The translations under genes and the position numbers were made by a program. The notes beneath the pieces were generated by a model. It searched no databases. It saw only the letters and a list, made by a program, of their open reading frames with translations, and was not told where the DNA came from. Shown in pieces: positions 35,525 to 44,769 of a stretch of DNA of 64,000 nt; position 1 is the first letter of the stretch; each line of letters begins with the position of its first letter. The stretch comes from Daedaleopsis sinensis (taxonomy: Eukaryota; Basidiomycota; Agaricomycetes; Polyporales; Polyporaceae). The stretch is taken from assembly GCA_033807695.1 (NCBI GenBank), contig CM066307.1, positions 3,596,001 to 3,660,000 on the forward strand, written 5' to 3'.

Positions 35525-36430
35525 CTACTTCGACCGGTACTTTTGGGAACAGCGCGCGCGTCGGTCCCGGAGGGTCATGGGATGGGTCGATGGAGCTTGG
35601 CGAGAAAGGACAGTTCTGCGTCGTTTAGAGTCAGAATTCGCACTGCCAGACCGACGCGTTGAACGTCTCGGAACACCCTTCGGAGACTCCTCTCTCGTGG
35701 ACGGCTGAGCAGCGGGCTCTCCCCGGTCGTCGCTTTCGGCCTCGGCACGACTTCGCTTAGTACCTCGCGAAGTCTGGGCTGTATGCATGCGGAGCACCAT
35801 ATTATCACAGGGCCCTTGCTTGGAAGGGGTTGCCGGATGATCGACGGGTTGTTGGGAGGACGAGATGTCGGGAGAAGCGTGGCGGCGTCGGGGCGCGCAT
35901 GCACAATGTAGGCGCGAGTCCTGGCTCTTGGCTTCGCTGGACGACGGACAGGGGACCCAGTCATCTTCGGGCCAGTTCTCTTTCGAGAGCGCCGCGTCGA
36001 ATATCTCGAGGACGTCGTCGTAGTCGATACCAGCCCTTGAAAGGGCGTTCTGTTGGACAAGGAAGCGGAACTGGCGCATGAGGTTGGTGAGTGGGACGTT
36101 GTGGTAGGCGTAGAAGAGGTGCCGTTTGCCTTGGAGGTCGTCATGAGCCAGCCAGCCCAGCTTCCGGGCAACGGCTTCGTCGTCGTGTCTTAACTCAAAG
36201 ATCTCACGACAACGCTCGATCCCGAGGGTGTTGGATGTGTGGCGGAGGAGAACCCAGAGGAGAACCCAGTAGAATGACTCAAGGTCATGGAGGGGTCTGT
36301 GCGTCACCGCATCCGCCGAGCCCCGCAGTATGTCGATTGCCATGAAGTAGAAGGTTCCCTAAAGCGTCGCCTCAGTAACAGTGGCAGTATGAAAACAATG
36401 TAAGTACGTACTGCTCGTTCGGTAGGACGT
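35525..36430 (-). pseudogene. FunK1-4, 3' part cut off by the retrotransposon
   Basis: Holds the end of the fourth exon (36426..36412, plus the 4-bp site duplication), a 53-nt intron (36411..36359) and the last exon (36358..35525). The last exon encodes GTFYFMAIDILRG, HDLESFYWVLLWVLLRH and the basic tail (SKRRRTVLSR). The sequence up to the junction reads PTERA, continuing exactly from the 5' part at 44766. With the element between the two parts, this end has no start codon of its own in the right place and can hardly be translated as a kinase. The exon itself shows no decay, which fits a recent split. Confidence 0.9.
36427..36430. repeat. Target-site duplication (ACGT), left copy
   Basis: ACGT precedes the first LTR base; the same four bases follow the last LTR base at 44766..44769. 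A fifth base does not match on either side. Confidence 0.85.
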
Positions 36431-37092
36431 TGATGCGTCTGACCAGCCGCTATGTGGTCTGAACAAGGGGAGGGGGACAGCTGGACGAGTCCTCCCGGAA
36501 AGGGTACCTAGGCAGAGGAGTAAAGGGTAAGTAGTAGGGGGAAGACAAAGAGAGGATCCCTAGACAAGTCTCTACTCAGCGACGACGACGCGGACGATGG
36601 ACGATGGACGAGCGAGGATCGAATGTCGAGGACTCGAGACGAGAGACGAGGAGAGCGCGGCTGACGAGGGGAGCAAACAAGCTGCTATTCGGGGTCTCGG
36701 TCACGGAACCTATGTACTCTACGATATAGGAGCTAATAGTCGCATCGGTAAGATGGTCAGTCAGCATCACTACGACGTAAAGGAGTCGGGCTCGGAGGCT
36801 CTACGTGGCGGACGAATGAAAGAGGATAGAGCGGAGTAAAGGTGGCGGGCGGATACTAAAGACGCGGTCACGTGGGCGCGTATGTCGCGGACGGAAAACA
36901 AGCTGAAGCGGATGCACGATAAAGGGAAGGACGTCGGGGAGAGCGGCGAGCGGGAAAAGGAGTAGATGGGTCTAGATGGGTGCGGGAGTCTATATGCGGT
37001 AGGGCTATCATGGTCGGGCCTCGGGTCTGAGTGGGTCGCGTCGGGTGTGTGCGTCCGTGCTGAACCTGGCCAAACGCCTGTGCTGCCCATCA
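36431..37092 (-). repeat. Left LTR (3' LTR of the element)
   Basis: 662 bp, offset by exactly 7673 from the other LTR, with no difference found by eye along the full length. Ends TGATG/CATCA are perfect inverted repeats. On the element strand it begins with TGA, which acts as an in-frame stop at the 5' junction of the interrupted kinase. Confidence 0.95.
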
Positions 37093-37101
37093 TCCCCTCC
37101 C
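37093..37101 (-). other. Polypurine tract
   Basis: On the element strand the nine bases GGGAGGGGA directly precede the 3' LTR, the usual place for plus-strand DNA priming. Confidence 0.75.
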
Positions 37102-37261
37102 AACTGAAAAATGGACCGTCCTCGGTCCAGAAGACCGCTGGAGAAAAGACGTCGGTGAAGACGTGGAATGGAATCGATGGGAGAGAGTGAATTTGCAGCG
37201 ATTGTCGTAGATATGGTACCAGAATGATGCTGTACCGGTCCCGGCCAAATGTGGTGGTAAG

Positions 37262-40200
37262 TCACAGCTCGTGTAGCTGATCTTCGAGCTGTTGGGGGCG
37301 TGGTTCATCGTCGGCGTCGTCCTGAGGTGGCTCGGGTGCCTCTTCGTCGTCGTCTCCAAGGGAGTCCGAGGCTTCCATCTCGCGGAGTCGAGACGTCGAG
37401 ATGTCGAGGTACGCATCAGCGTCGATCCAAGGGAGCTCTATAGAGGTGCGTGCAAGGTACGGGAGTAGGCGGAATGCAGCGATTGGGCGGTCGAAGACTG
37501 CACCGTCCAGTTCGGCGATGATATATGCGCCTCCTCGGTTCCGGGAGAGGACGACGAAGGGACCGAGGTACCTGGGCCTCATCTTCCTGTTTAATGCTTT
37601 TTCTATGGCGGTATTCCGGACGAGCACGAGTGCGCCGCGGCTGAAGTTGAAGTCTCGGATTGTGTTTTGGTGATCACGCTCGAATTGACGTGCGGTGTGT
37701 AGGCGTGCCGCGTATACGTCGGAATGGATGCGGGAGAGATCTTCTTGTCGACGAGCAAGGGCTCGGGCGCGCGATCCGATGAGTTGGGTTGTGGATAGCA
37801 TGCCTTCGGGCGCGGGGAAGAGGTAGGTCGCTTCTGTGATATCGAGTGGGAGGATCGGATGGCAACCTGTGGCAGCGAAGAATGGCGAGCATCCGAGACG
37901 ACGCCGTACTGTGATACGGTCTGCCCAGAGGACGTGATGGAGGTGCCTTGACCACTTCGATTGGTCACCATTCGACGCTTTGAAGAGTGCCTGGCGGACG
38001 TCAAAGTGCGGGTGCTCGACGAGACCGTTTGCGCGGGAGTTGTATCCGGAGATGCGGATATGTGCGACGCCGTACTGCTTTTCTAGGTGGGTGAGAGCTT
38101 TGACGAATGGAGTGCCGTTGTCAGACACTATTTCGCACAATGTGCCCCATCTGCACAGGATGTCTTCGAAGATCCAGTCGGCGAGGGCGTTGCCTGTTTC
38201 GCGTCGCAATGCTCGAGCTTCGGGATATCCTGTGAGAGAGCAGCGACCGTGGACGATGTATTTGAAGCCTGCGGACGTGGGAAGGTGCATAGTATCGACG
38301 TAGATCTTGGTGAACAGAGGAGCGGGCGTGGCGACGACGGGAGGGATTGATATTTGTCGTAATTGACGGACTTGGCATAGGTGACAAGTACGTACATACC
38401 ATGTCACATCCGCCTGCTGGTGGGGCCACCAGAAACGCTCCGAAAGGAGTGCGTTCGTTGCGTATATGCCCTTGTGTGCAACGTCGTCGTGCGCTTGTTT
38501 GAGGAGCTCGAGTCGTTTCTCTGGACTGATGACGAGCTTGTCTTGTCCAGCGGGGTGTCGACGGAAGAGTTGATCGTTTTTCAGATAGAAGCGGGCAGCC
38601 TGTCGCGTGAACGTTTGCAAGGCTTGTTCTGATAGGGCTGGCGGTGGTGCGAGAGTTCGGAGGAAGTGTATGATTTGTTGTAAGCGTGAATCTTCTGAAC
38701 CAGCGACGGATGAGCGAGGAATGGAAGTGGTAGGGGCAGGCGCAGACGTCGAGCCGGAGAGCGATGGGTCGTGTTGGGTGGGGGCAAAGGCCAGGGCAAG
38801 CATCGGGGCAGGGCACGAGTTAGAGGCGAATACGGTACTAGGTTTGATGGGGTTATAAATGGAAGGTGAATTGACGATGGGAGAATTGGTCTTGTAGTTG
38901 CGCGTGTTGGTAGCGTGCTGTATTGGTTTTTCGAGGGAGAGAGGTGGGTGTGTACTTATTAGTGATAAAAGAGGGAAGAGGTGGGCAGTGGGCGACGGAG
39001 GGGACTGCTCAGAACGGAGTGGTAGGGTCGATGTATTGGCTAGTGAAAGTAAAGTGTGTGGGGCGGGGTTGATGATGTTCATCAGGCCATTGAGCTTGTC
39101 TATCCAGTCGTCTTCGTCTTCAGGAGGGTCTGCACTGTCGGCTGGTTGTGTAGTTCGTCGCGACAACCCATCGGGGCCATGCATGACTCCGGGTACGTGG
39201 ACGAGGCGGAACTGAAAGGTAAGAATTGTAACGATCCATCTATTCATGGAGGAGCTGGGTGCTTCGTCGGGATTATTGAGCATTCCTTTGATATATTTAG
39301 CGTCGACTTCAACGACAAGGTTACGGAGCCCGATGAGGAGTCGTTTGGATGCTTTGAGCGCGCGGTAGAGGCCGTACAACTCGAGTTTTGGCTGGGAGTA
39401 AGCAGATTCGCGCGTGTTGAGTACGATGGATCCGAAACGTGCGAAGTATCGACGTGCTGGATTGTCGAGGTCACATTGGGCGAGCAGAAATCCGACGGCA
39501 ATGATGGAGGTATCCACCGCTAGTATAACCTCAGCGGCAGATTCGTAGTCGAGTGGTCGTAAGGCTGGCGAGTGGATGAGAGCGTCCTTGAGGTCCTCCT
39601 GCGCCTGTATCTGCTCTGGACCCCAATGAAATACCGCGGATTTGTGTGTGAGTTGAGTGAGCGGGGCGGCGAGTTTCCCGAAGTCGCGTATGAACGATCG
39701 TGCTACTCCGACTGTGCCAAGGAAGGCCCGGACTTCTGAGACGCTTCGGCAAGGTCCCCAGTTGATTATCTTGTCGTAGTTGCTCGGCTCCGGTCGACGT
39801 CCCTCGTAGGTGCAGTAGTGCCCGACGACTGGTCCTTCCGCGATGCATAGGAAGGCTTTGGGACCTGAGAATGTTCCATGGCAGTACTTCATGCGTTGTA
39901 CGACACGGTTAACGTTCACTAAGTGTTCCCACACAAATCTCCGAATGCGAGGGTTCTCGGGGATTGTCTCGAAGTATGGAGTGTCTGACAGTTCGTATCT
40001 TGTCGCGGGTCCTCGGACGGGGACATCGTCAATGAAGGGGATGGTGATATGAGGGACCTCGTCTTGTAGGATGTGCGTGACGTCGTCGTGGAAGATTGGA
40101 ACTGAATTCGTCCAACCCATGGGCAGGGTGACGAGTCGACGTGCTCCGAAAGGCGTCATGAAAGTTGTCAAGTCGCGGTATTCTTCTGCAATGCGGCGAT

Positions 40201-41236
40201 GGTCATATCCGACGTAGAGATCGAGTAGGCCAAGACAGGACCGTCCAGCGAAGTTGTCCGCGAGCTGATCGGTGAATGGGGGGACTCCGGAGTGTTGAAT
40301 AGTGACGGCATTGAGTGGTTCGAGGGAGTGCACCATGCGGAGCGACGTCCCATCCTTTTTGAGCACACAGAAGTGTCTTGAGCGATACGAGGAGTTGGAC
40401 GGTTCGTAGACACCTGCTTCTTCCTTCTTTCGAACTATGTCGCAGATTGCGTTGTGGAGACCTGGAGGCGGTGGAAAGTTCTTGATGACCCAAGGTTTGT
40501 GCGGGATCGTAGGGATGGGGACGTCTGGGAAGAAGTCGCGCCGGAATGTTCCTCGTTCGGAATCATCCCACGCGAAGCCGTCGTTCTGTAAACACATGAG
40601 ATGGTGAAGGAGTGCGAGCTCCTCCTCCCAAAGAAAGTCGCCAGCGTGATTAGCGTCGATGATTGCCTTTCGAGCAGCCGTGTAGCGGCCGGTCGGAACG
40701 AAAGGTGGAGGATGGGTAGGGAGCTCGGGCATCTCGGCGAGAGGGTCTCCCGTGATGTTGCGGACGATTCGGAACTCAGCAGGCAGAGGAGCGAGGACTG
40801 GCTTTGTCTTCTTGTCAACGGGTTTGTATTTTTTCTTCGTAGCTGCAAAGAGAGGAACGGCAGGATGGGACGTAGGAGGGCTATCGGCAGCTATGTGATA
40901 AGGATTTAAGTTGGCAGCCGCCCGAACGTGAGAGTGAATTGAGAAAATTGGAACTGATAACGGGAGGAGCGAGTGTTGAGAGTGTTCGGTTGTAGCTGGC
41001 GGTGGGACGGTCGAGGTAGCAATATATGGATTTTGAGCGTAATGGGAGTGTAAGCTGTCGAAAGCAGGAATGTGATTATAGTAGGTTTGATATGGGAAAG
41101 AAGGGTCACAGAGCGCGTCGGTCCTCAGATGAGTTGGGTCGCACACCGAGAGATATAGAAGGTCGATCATAGAGTCGTCGTCGGTAGAGTCGAGAATGGA
41201 ATAGGCTTCTATGATGGGCTCGTCGTCGTCGAGCAT
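37262..41236 (-). CDS. pol: Retrotransposon Pol: reverse transcriptase, RNase H, integrase
   Basis: 1324 codons from the first ATG, uninterrupted. The frame is also open upstream of this ATG and overlaps the gag stop, in the -1 frame relative to gag. The RT has SRHFCVLKKDGTSLRMV, LDLYVGYDH, LPMGWTNS and the active site FIDD near residue 401 (a variant of YxDD). RNase H follows, with AVDTS near 573. The integrase has an H..H..C..C zinc-binding part (HDDVAHKGIYATNALL ... CHLCQVRQ), then the D,D,E residues in YVDTMHLP (~980), VSDNGTPF (~1038) and NGLVEH (~1072). A GPY/F-like module (RPRYLGPFVVLSRNRGG) follows. The C-terminus is acidic (DDDEEAPEPPQDDADD). It copies element RNA into DNA and inserts it into the host genome. 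All key catalytic residues appear present. Confidence 0.95.
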   Translation of the reverse strand: MLDDDEPIIEAYSILDSTDDDSMIDLLYLSVCDPTHLRTDALCDPSFPYQTYYNHIPAFDSLHSHYAQNPYIATSTVPPPATTEHSQHSLLPLSVPIFSIHSHVRAAANLNPYHIAADSPPTSHPAVPLFAATKKKYKPVDKKTKPVLAPLPAEFRIVRNITGDPLAEMPELPTHPPPFVPTGRYTAARKAIIDANHAGDFLWEEELALLHHLMCLQNDGFAWDDSERGTFRRDFFPDVPIPTIPHKPWVIKNFPPPPGLHNAICDIVRKKEEAGVYEPSNSSYRSRHFCVLKKDGTSLRMVHSLEPLNAVTIQHSGVPPFTDQLADNFAGRSCLGLLDLYVGYDHRRIAEEYRDLTTFMTPFGARRLVTLPMGWTNSVPIFHDDVTHILQDEVPHITIPFIDDVPVRGPATRYELSDTPYFETIPENPRIRRFVWEHLVNVNRVVQRMKYCHGTFSGPKAFLCIAEGPVVGHYCTYEGRRPEPSNYDKIINWGPCRSVSEVRAFLGTVGVARSFIRDFGKLAAPLTQLTHKSAVFHWGPEQIQAQEDLKDALIHSPALRPLDYESAAEVILAVDTSIIAVGFLLAQCDLDNPARRYFARFGSIVLNTRESAYSQPKLELYGLYRALKASKRLLIGLRNLVVEVDAKYIKGMLNNPDEAPSSSMNRWIVTILTFQFRLVHVPGVMHGPDGLSRRTTQPADSADPPEDEDDWIDKLNGLMNIINPAPHTLLSLANTSTLPLRSEQSPPSPTAHLFPLLSLISTHPPLSLEKPIQHATNTRNYKTNSPIVNSPSIYNPIKPSTVFASNSCPAPMLALAFAPTQHDPSLSGSTSAPAPTTSIPRSSVAGSEDSRLQQIIHFLRTLAPPPALSEQALQTFTRQAARFYLKNDQLFRRHPAGQDKLVISPEKRLELLKQAHDDVAHKGIYATNALLSERFWWPHQQADVTWYVRTCHLCQVRQLRQISIPPVVATPAPLFTKIYVDTMHLPTSAGFKYIVHGRCSLTGYPEARALRRETGNALADWIFEDILCRWGTLCEIVSDNGTPFVKALTHLEKQYGVAHIRISGYNSRANGLVEHPHFDVRQALFKASNGDQSKWSRHLHHVLWADRITVRRRLGCSPFFAATGCHPILPLDITEATYLFPAPEGMLSTTQLIGSRARALARRQEDLSRIHSDVYAARLHTARQFERDHQNTIRDFNFSRGALVLVRNTAIEKALNRKMRPRYLGPFVVLSRNRGGAYIIAELDGAVFDRPIAAFRLLPYLARTSIELPWIDADAYLDISTSRLREMEASDSLGDDDEEAPEPPQDDADDEPRPQQLEDQLHEL

Positions 41237-41277
41237 GCCAGTGGAGACGATGATCGCAACTTCTCCCTGATCCGGAA

Positions 41278-43953
41278 TCAGATCATCGAGTCGCGAAAAT
41301 CCGCTGAGGAGTGTTGCTCCATATCCATGCTTCGTCGGAACTGAGGCTCCTCGCGAGGTGTGGTAGGCAACACGGACTTCTTTCCTGTGTTCGGGTCATG
41401 AATGGTGATGGTCGCGGAACCGTCGCGGCGGGTTTGAACGATGCTTTCGAGGAGAACGTCGAACGGACGACCAAGGAGGACGTCATACGCTGGTGATTGC
41501 AGAACGTGCATCTGAAGATACACTGTGATGTCGCCGAATTTGACCGGTACGTTGCGAGCAAGGCCTAGGGAGAAGTTATTGGTTCCGTTGGCGTTTTCCA
41601 TTTTGAGGCGGAAGTCGGGGTCGTATGCGAGTCCACTGTGATGGCAGAAGTCCTCGGACATGCTGATGATGGCGGACCCCGTGTCCATAGTGCAAGGTAC
41701 CGAGAGGTCTCCTGGAAACAATCCTTTGACGGAGCGAATGGCTGCAGAGGTCAGTGCGGTACGAATCGGAGGCATGGTTTCTCCCGGCGCGAGCGATTTC
41801 AAGAGTTGCTCTGCAGGGTCTTGTATGACGAGAGAACCTGGTGGAGGTATCGAGGGCTGGATTGCCGTTGTTCCGCGTACTTGCTGATTCGAGCTCGAGG
41901 TTGATGTCTGCTGATAAGTCGTCGGCATGTCGGAGAGGAAGATGCTTGCTCGCTTCCCAGATAGGTCGTCCTCGAGGTCGACAAGCATTTCGTCGTCATC
42001 CGAGAAAGGCAGCTCCAGTCCATGTTGTAGCAAGGTCGGCTCGACCGGAAGGCGGCGCGAGGTAACAGCCTCTCGAATGGCCTGGCGAATTTCGGGGGCG
42101 AGAGCGAAGAGCTCTTCCTGCGATAGAGAAACGGGTGACTGTAAGCAGCGTCGGAATACATTGGCCGCGTGCTTCGGGTCGTAGATTGGTGCCATAGCGC
42201 GGTACGCTGTGTCGGGCTTCTTCACAGCGGGTGCTTTCGATGGTGGAGCTGCAAAGTTACGTTTCTGAGGAGGGGCATAGGTCGCATCGCGCGCAGACGC
42301 GAATGGATGCTCCGGATGGATAGCTGGGCTGGGAGGTTTGTCGTTTGCTCGAGTAACTGGGACGACCGTCGGAGATTGGCGTGAGTTGTTGATTTCAGGC
42401 TCCTCGGGGATCTCCTCGATGCGTGACTGATTCGCAGGGACCCGGGCGACTTCCTCCGGCTCCTCGAACCGTACCCGTCGTCGCTGAGCTCTTTCCGATC
42501 GCTCTGCAGCCGCTTTCGCTCGATGTTCGTCTCCACTGGGTCGAGCGGTTTGTGCGAAAAGTTCCGTAGCTGCCACGGTGCCTGGGATGTCGCCTCGTGA
42601 GAAGACTGGAGGACAGTCGACGACGTTGAAGAATAGCTGGGTTGTCGGAGATGTAGCGGGCGTGTCGCGGTTGTTGGCCTCCGGATGTGCCTTGTAGTAT
42701 TCGTGTACTCGTTCACGAAGGTTCGCGCCCGCGGTCGCATTGGGAACGTAGCGTCCAGAGCGTAAAACGACTTGGGATTGATCGTTCTGACTGATGAGTC
42801 CTGCCGCAATATCTTCGTCCACCGCCGGACAGTATCGGATCCCGTGTGAGCCGTCGCTGCAGTATATACACCCATCCGGAAGTCGAGCTGCCGGGCAATG
42901 AGGTAGGTTCTGTCGCGAAGACGGTGGCGTTTGTGCGAGCTGCAGTTGGATGAGCTTATTGATGGCTTCGGTGAGTTGCTTCGTGTCGGACGTCTCGCCA
43001 GATGCAGATTTCGTGACAGCCTGCTGCTGAGCCGTGATCGACGGAGTCTGGTTGCTCTGCGCATCGAGAACGTGAGTGGCTGCGTCGGTGACATCGTCAA
43101 TGGGGTAGGGCTTGCGCGGATATTCGGTATCCGGGCACTTGAGTTCTAGACGGCGAAGTACTTTCTCTCGGAGGTTTGGGGGCAGTCCGGAGAGGAATAA
43201 ACGGTCGCGTTCGTCCTCTCTGAGGGTGTCGTTTTTGACGAGGTAGTTCCCGGTGTTCCGGAACTTCCGGCTATACGTAGAGAGAGCTGAGGCGGATGTG
43301 AGACGACCCCCAGCGGAGACCCGGACAATTTCATGTAGGTCACTGATGGCATAGAGGCGCCTCCCGTTGCTTCCCAGGTATTCTGCCTTGACGGCTGTTT
43401 GAAAGGCTTCGTAATCGGGTAGAGTTGCTTTTGCGGAAGGCAAGTCCCTCCAGACTTGCTTTTCTTCGCTAGGAGCATACCGGATGGCGTGAGCGATACA
43501 AGCGTCGTCGTCGGTTCCACCAGATAGTTTGGCCTCTTCGAGAAGAAAATTCAAGTCCTCAAAGAAATCTCGGATCGTCTGTGGTTTGTCGGCATCGAAT
43601 GAGGGTGCGCCAGGCGCTCCACGCGGTGGCATCCGGAAATCGTTTGTTGCGGGGGTAGACATCGTCGCCACAGTCGAATTCAGGGCTTGAATGGTGTGTT
43701 GACGTTGTCGTAACTCGTCGAGAACGGTACCGAATAGTGGTAGGAACGAGGGAAAGCCGTCGATTTCAAGAGGTAGGTCTATTAGCTGAGATGGAGAGAG
43801 CACCAGATCGCTAGTGTCGTCCACTTGGAAAGGGGTAGGAGTGTCGAGACCTCGGACTGGTTCTTGCTCGAGTTCTTCGTCGTCGGAGTCCACCTCGGAC
43901 TCAGCGGTCCAGACGGCGGTGCGGAGTCGGAAGAGGTTATCGGGGGTGATCAA
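41278..43953 (-). CDS. gag: Retrotransposon Gag with fused aspartic protease
   Basis: 891 codons, uninterrupted. The N-terminal half holds the capsid-like region (LSAYSRKFRNTGNYL-like segment read as STYSRKFRNTGNYLV, and GLPPNLREKVLRRLE, typical of Ty3 Gag). A CCHC zinc knuckle, CIYCSDGSHGIRYC (C-x2-C-x4-H-x4-C), lies near residues 362-375 and should bind RNA. A retropepsin-like domain near the C-terminus has the active-site motif MDTGSAI near residue 756, followed by LLGRPFDVLL. So protease is encoded with Gag, not with Pol. Stop TGA is at 41280..41278. How Pol is made from the overlapping -1 frame (frameshift or reinitiation) cannot be told by eye. Confidence 0.93.
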   Translation of the reverse strand: MITPDNLFRLRTAVWTAESEVDSDDEELEQEPVRGLDTPTPFQVDDTSDLVLSPSQLIDLPLEIDGFPSFLPLFGTVLDELRQRQHTIQALNSTVATMSTPATNDFRMPPRGAPGAPSFDADKPQTIRDFFEDLNFLLEEAKLSGGTDDDACIAHAIRYAPSEEKQVWRDLPSAKATLPDYEAFQTAVKAEYLGSNGRRLYAISDLHEIVRVSAGGRLTSASALSTYSRKFRNTGNYLVKNDTLREDERDRLFLSGLPPNLREKVLRRLELKCPDTEYPRKPYPIDDVTDAATHVLDAQSNQTPSITAQQQAVTKSASGETSDTKQLTEAINKLIQLQLAQTPPSSRQNLPHCPAARLPDGCIYCSDGSHGIRYCPAVDEDIAAGLISQNDQSQVVLRSGRYVPNATAGANLRERVHEYYKAHPEANNRDTPATSPTTQLFFNVVDCPPVFSRGDIPGTVAATELFAQTARPSGDEHRAKAAAERSERAQRRRVRFEEPEEVARVPANQSRIEEIPEEPEINNSRQSPTVVPVTRANDKPPSPAIHPEHPFASARDATYAPPQKRNFAAPPSKAPAVKKPDTAYRAMAPIYDPKHAANVFRRCLQSPVSLSQEELFALAPEIRQAIREAVTSRRLPVEPTLLQHGLELPFSDDDEMLVDLEDDLSGKRASIFLSDMPTTYQQTSTSSSNQQVRGTTAIQPSIPPPGSLVIQDPAEQLLKSLAPGETMPPIRTALTSAAIRSVKGLFPGDLSVPCTMDTGSAIISMSEDFCHHSGLAYDPDFRLKMENANGTNNFSLGLARNVPVKFGDITVYLQMHVLQSPAYDVLLGRPFDVLLESIVQTRRDGSATITIHDPNTGKKSVLPTTPREEPQFRRSMDMEQHSSADFRDSMI

Positions 43954-44081
43954 TCGAGGAGAACGGTGCGGAGTTGTGAAGGGATCCGTGTTGAATGAAG
44001 TGGGTAGGGTGTAAAAGAGGGGGGAAAGGAAGGGTGCCTAGGGGCTGACCGGGTGCGGCTAGACTTTTTGAAGTCTGAAAA

Positions 44082-44100
44082 CCCCTCGCGGTGGGCTCCA
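44082..44100 (-). other. Candidate primer-binding site
   Basis: On the element strand, three bases after the 5' LTR, the sequence TGGAGCCCACCGCGAGGGG begins with TGG, as expected for pairing with the CCA end of a host tRNA. The tRNA was not identified. Confidence 0.5.
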
Positions 44101-44103
44101 ATA

Positions 44104-44765
44104 TGATGCGTCTGACCAGCCGCTATGTGGTCTGAACAAGGGGAGGGGGACAGCTGGACGAGTCCTCCCGGAAAGGGTACCTAGGCAGAGGAGTAAAGGG
44201 TAAGTAGTAGGGGGAAGACAAAGAGAGGATCCCTAGACAAGTCTCTACTCAGCGACGACGACGCGGACGATGGACGATGGACGAGCGAGGATCGAATGTC
44301 GAGGACTCGAGACGAGAGACGAGGAGAGCGCGGCTGACGAGGGGAGCAAACAAGCTGCTATTCGGGGTCTCGGTCACGGAACCTATGTACTCTACGATAT
44401 AGGAGCTAATAGTCGCATCGGTAAGATGGTCAGTCAGCATCACTACGACGTAAAGGAGTCGGGCTCGGAGGCTCTACGTGGCGGACGAATGAAAGAGGAT
44501 AGAGCGGAGTAAAGGTGGCGGGCGGATACTAAAGACGCGGTCACGTGGGCGCGTATGTCGCGGACGGAAAACAAGCTGAAGCGGATGCACGATAAAGGGA
44601 AGGACGTCGGGGAGAGCGGCGAGCGGGAAAAGGAGTAGATGGGTCTAGATGGGTGCGGGAGTCTATATGCGGTAGGGCTATCATGGTCGGGCCTCGGGTC
44701 TGAGTGGGTCGCGTCGGGTGTGTGCGTCCGTGCTGAACCTGGCCAAACGCCTGTGCTGCCCATCA
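44104..44765 (-). repeat. Right LTR (5' LTR of the element)
   Basis: 662 bp, apparently identical to 36431..37092. It should carry the element promoter and start transcription leftwards into gag. Confidence 0.95.
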
Positions 44766-44769
44766 ACGT
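44766..44769. repeat. Target-site duplication (ACGT), right copy
   Basis: Matches 36427..36430. Counting this site once and removing the element joins the two FunK1-4 parts in frame. Confidence 0.85.

Larger units (their letters stand above)
36431..44765 (-). mobile_element. Ty3/gypsy-type LTR retrotransposon, complete, inserted in FunK1-4
   Basis: 8335 bp, transcribed on the minus strand. Two 662-bp LTRs look identical by eye and have TGATG...CATCA ends. In element order there is a primer-binding-like site, a gag-protease frame, a pol frame, a polypurine tract and the 3' LTR. The order protease, RT, RNase H, integrase places it in Ty3/gypsy (integrase after RNase H). Both coding frames are open over their whole length. 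The flanks are the two halves of one FunK1 gene with a 4-bp target duplication. Intact frames and equal LTRs indicate a very recent, potentially autonomous insertion. No envelope-like frame was found, and no chromodomain was recognised after the integrase. Confidence 0.95.

Noticed and set aside
36576..36839. Open frames inside the LTRs (two copies each) as possible accessory genes
   Set aside because: They are short, lie wholly within the non-coding LTRs, have low-complexity composition and overlap each other on both strands.
37262..37500. Chromodomain at the Pol C-terminus
   Set aside because: After the GPY/F-like module the sequence is a short proline/acidic tail without the aromatic-cage pattern of chromodomains.
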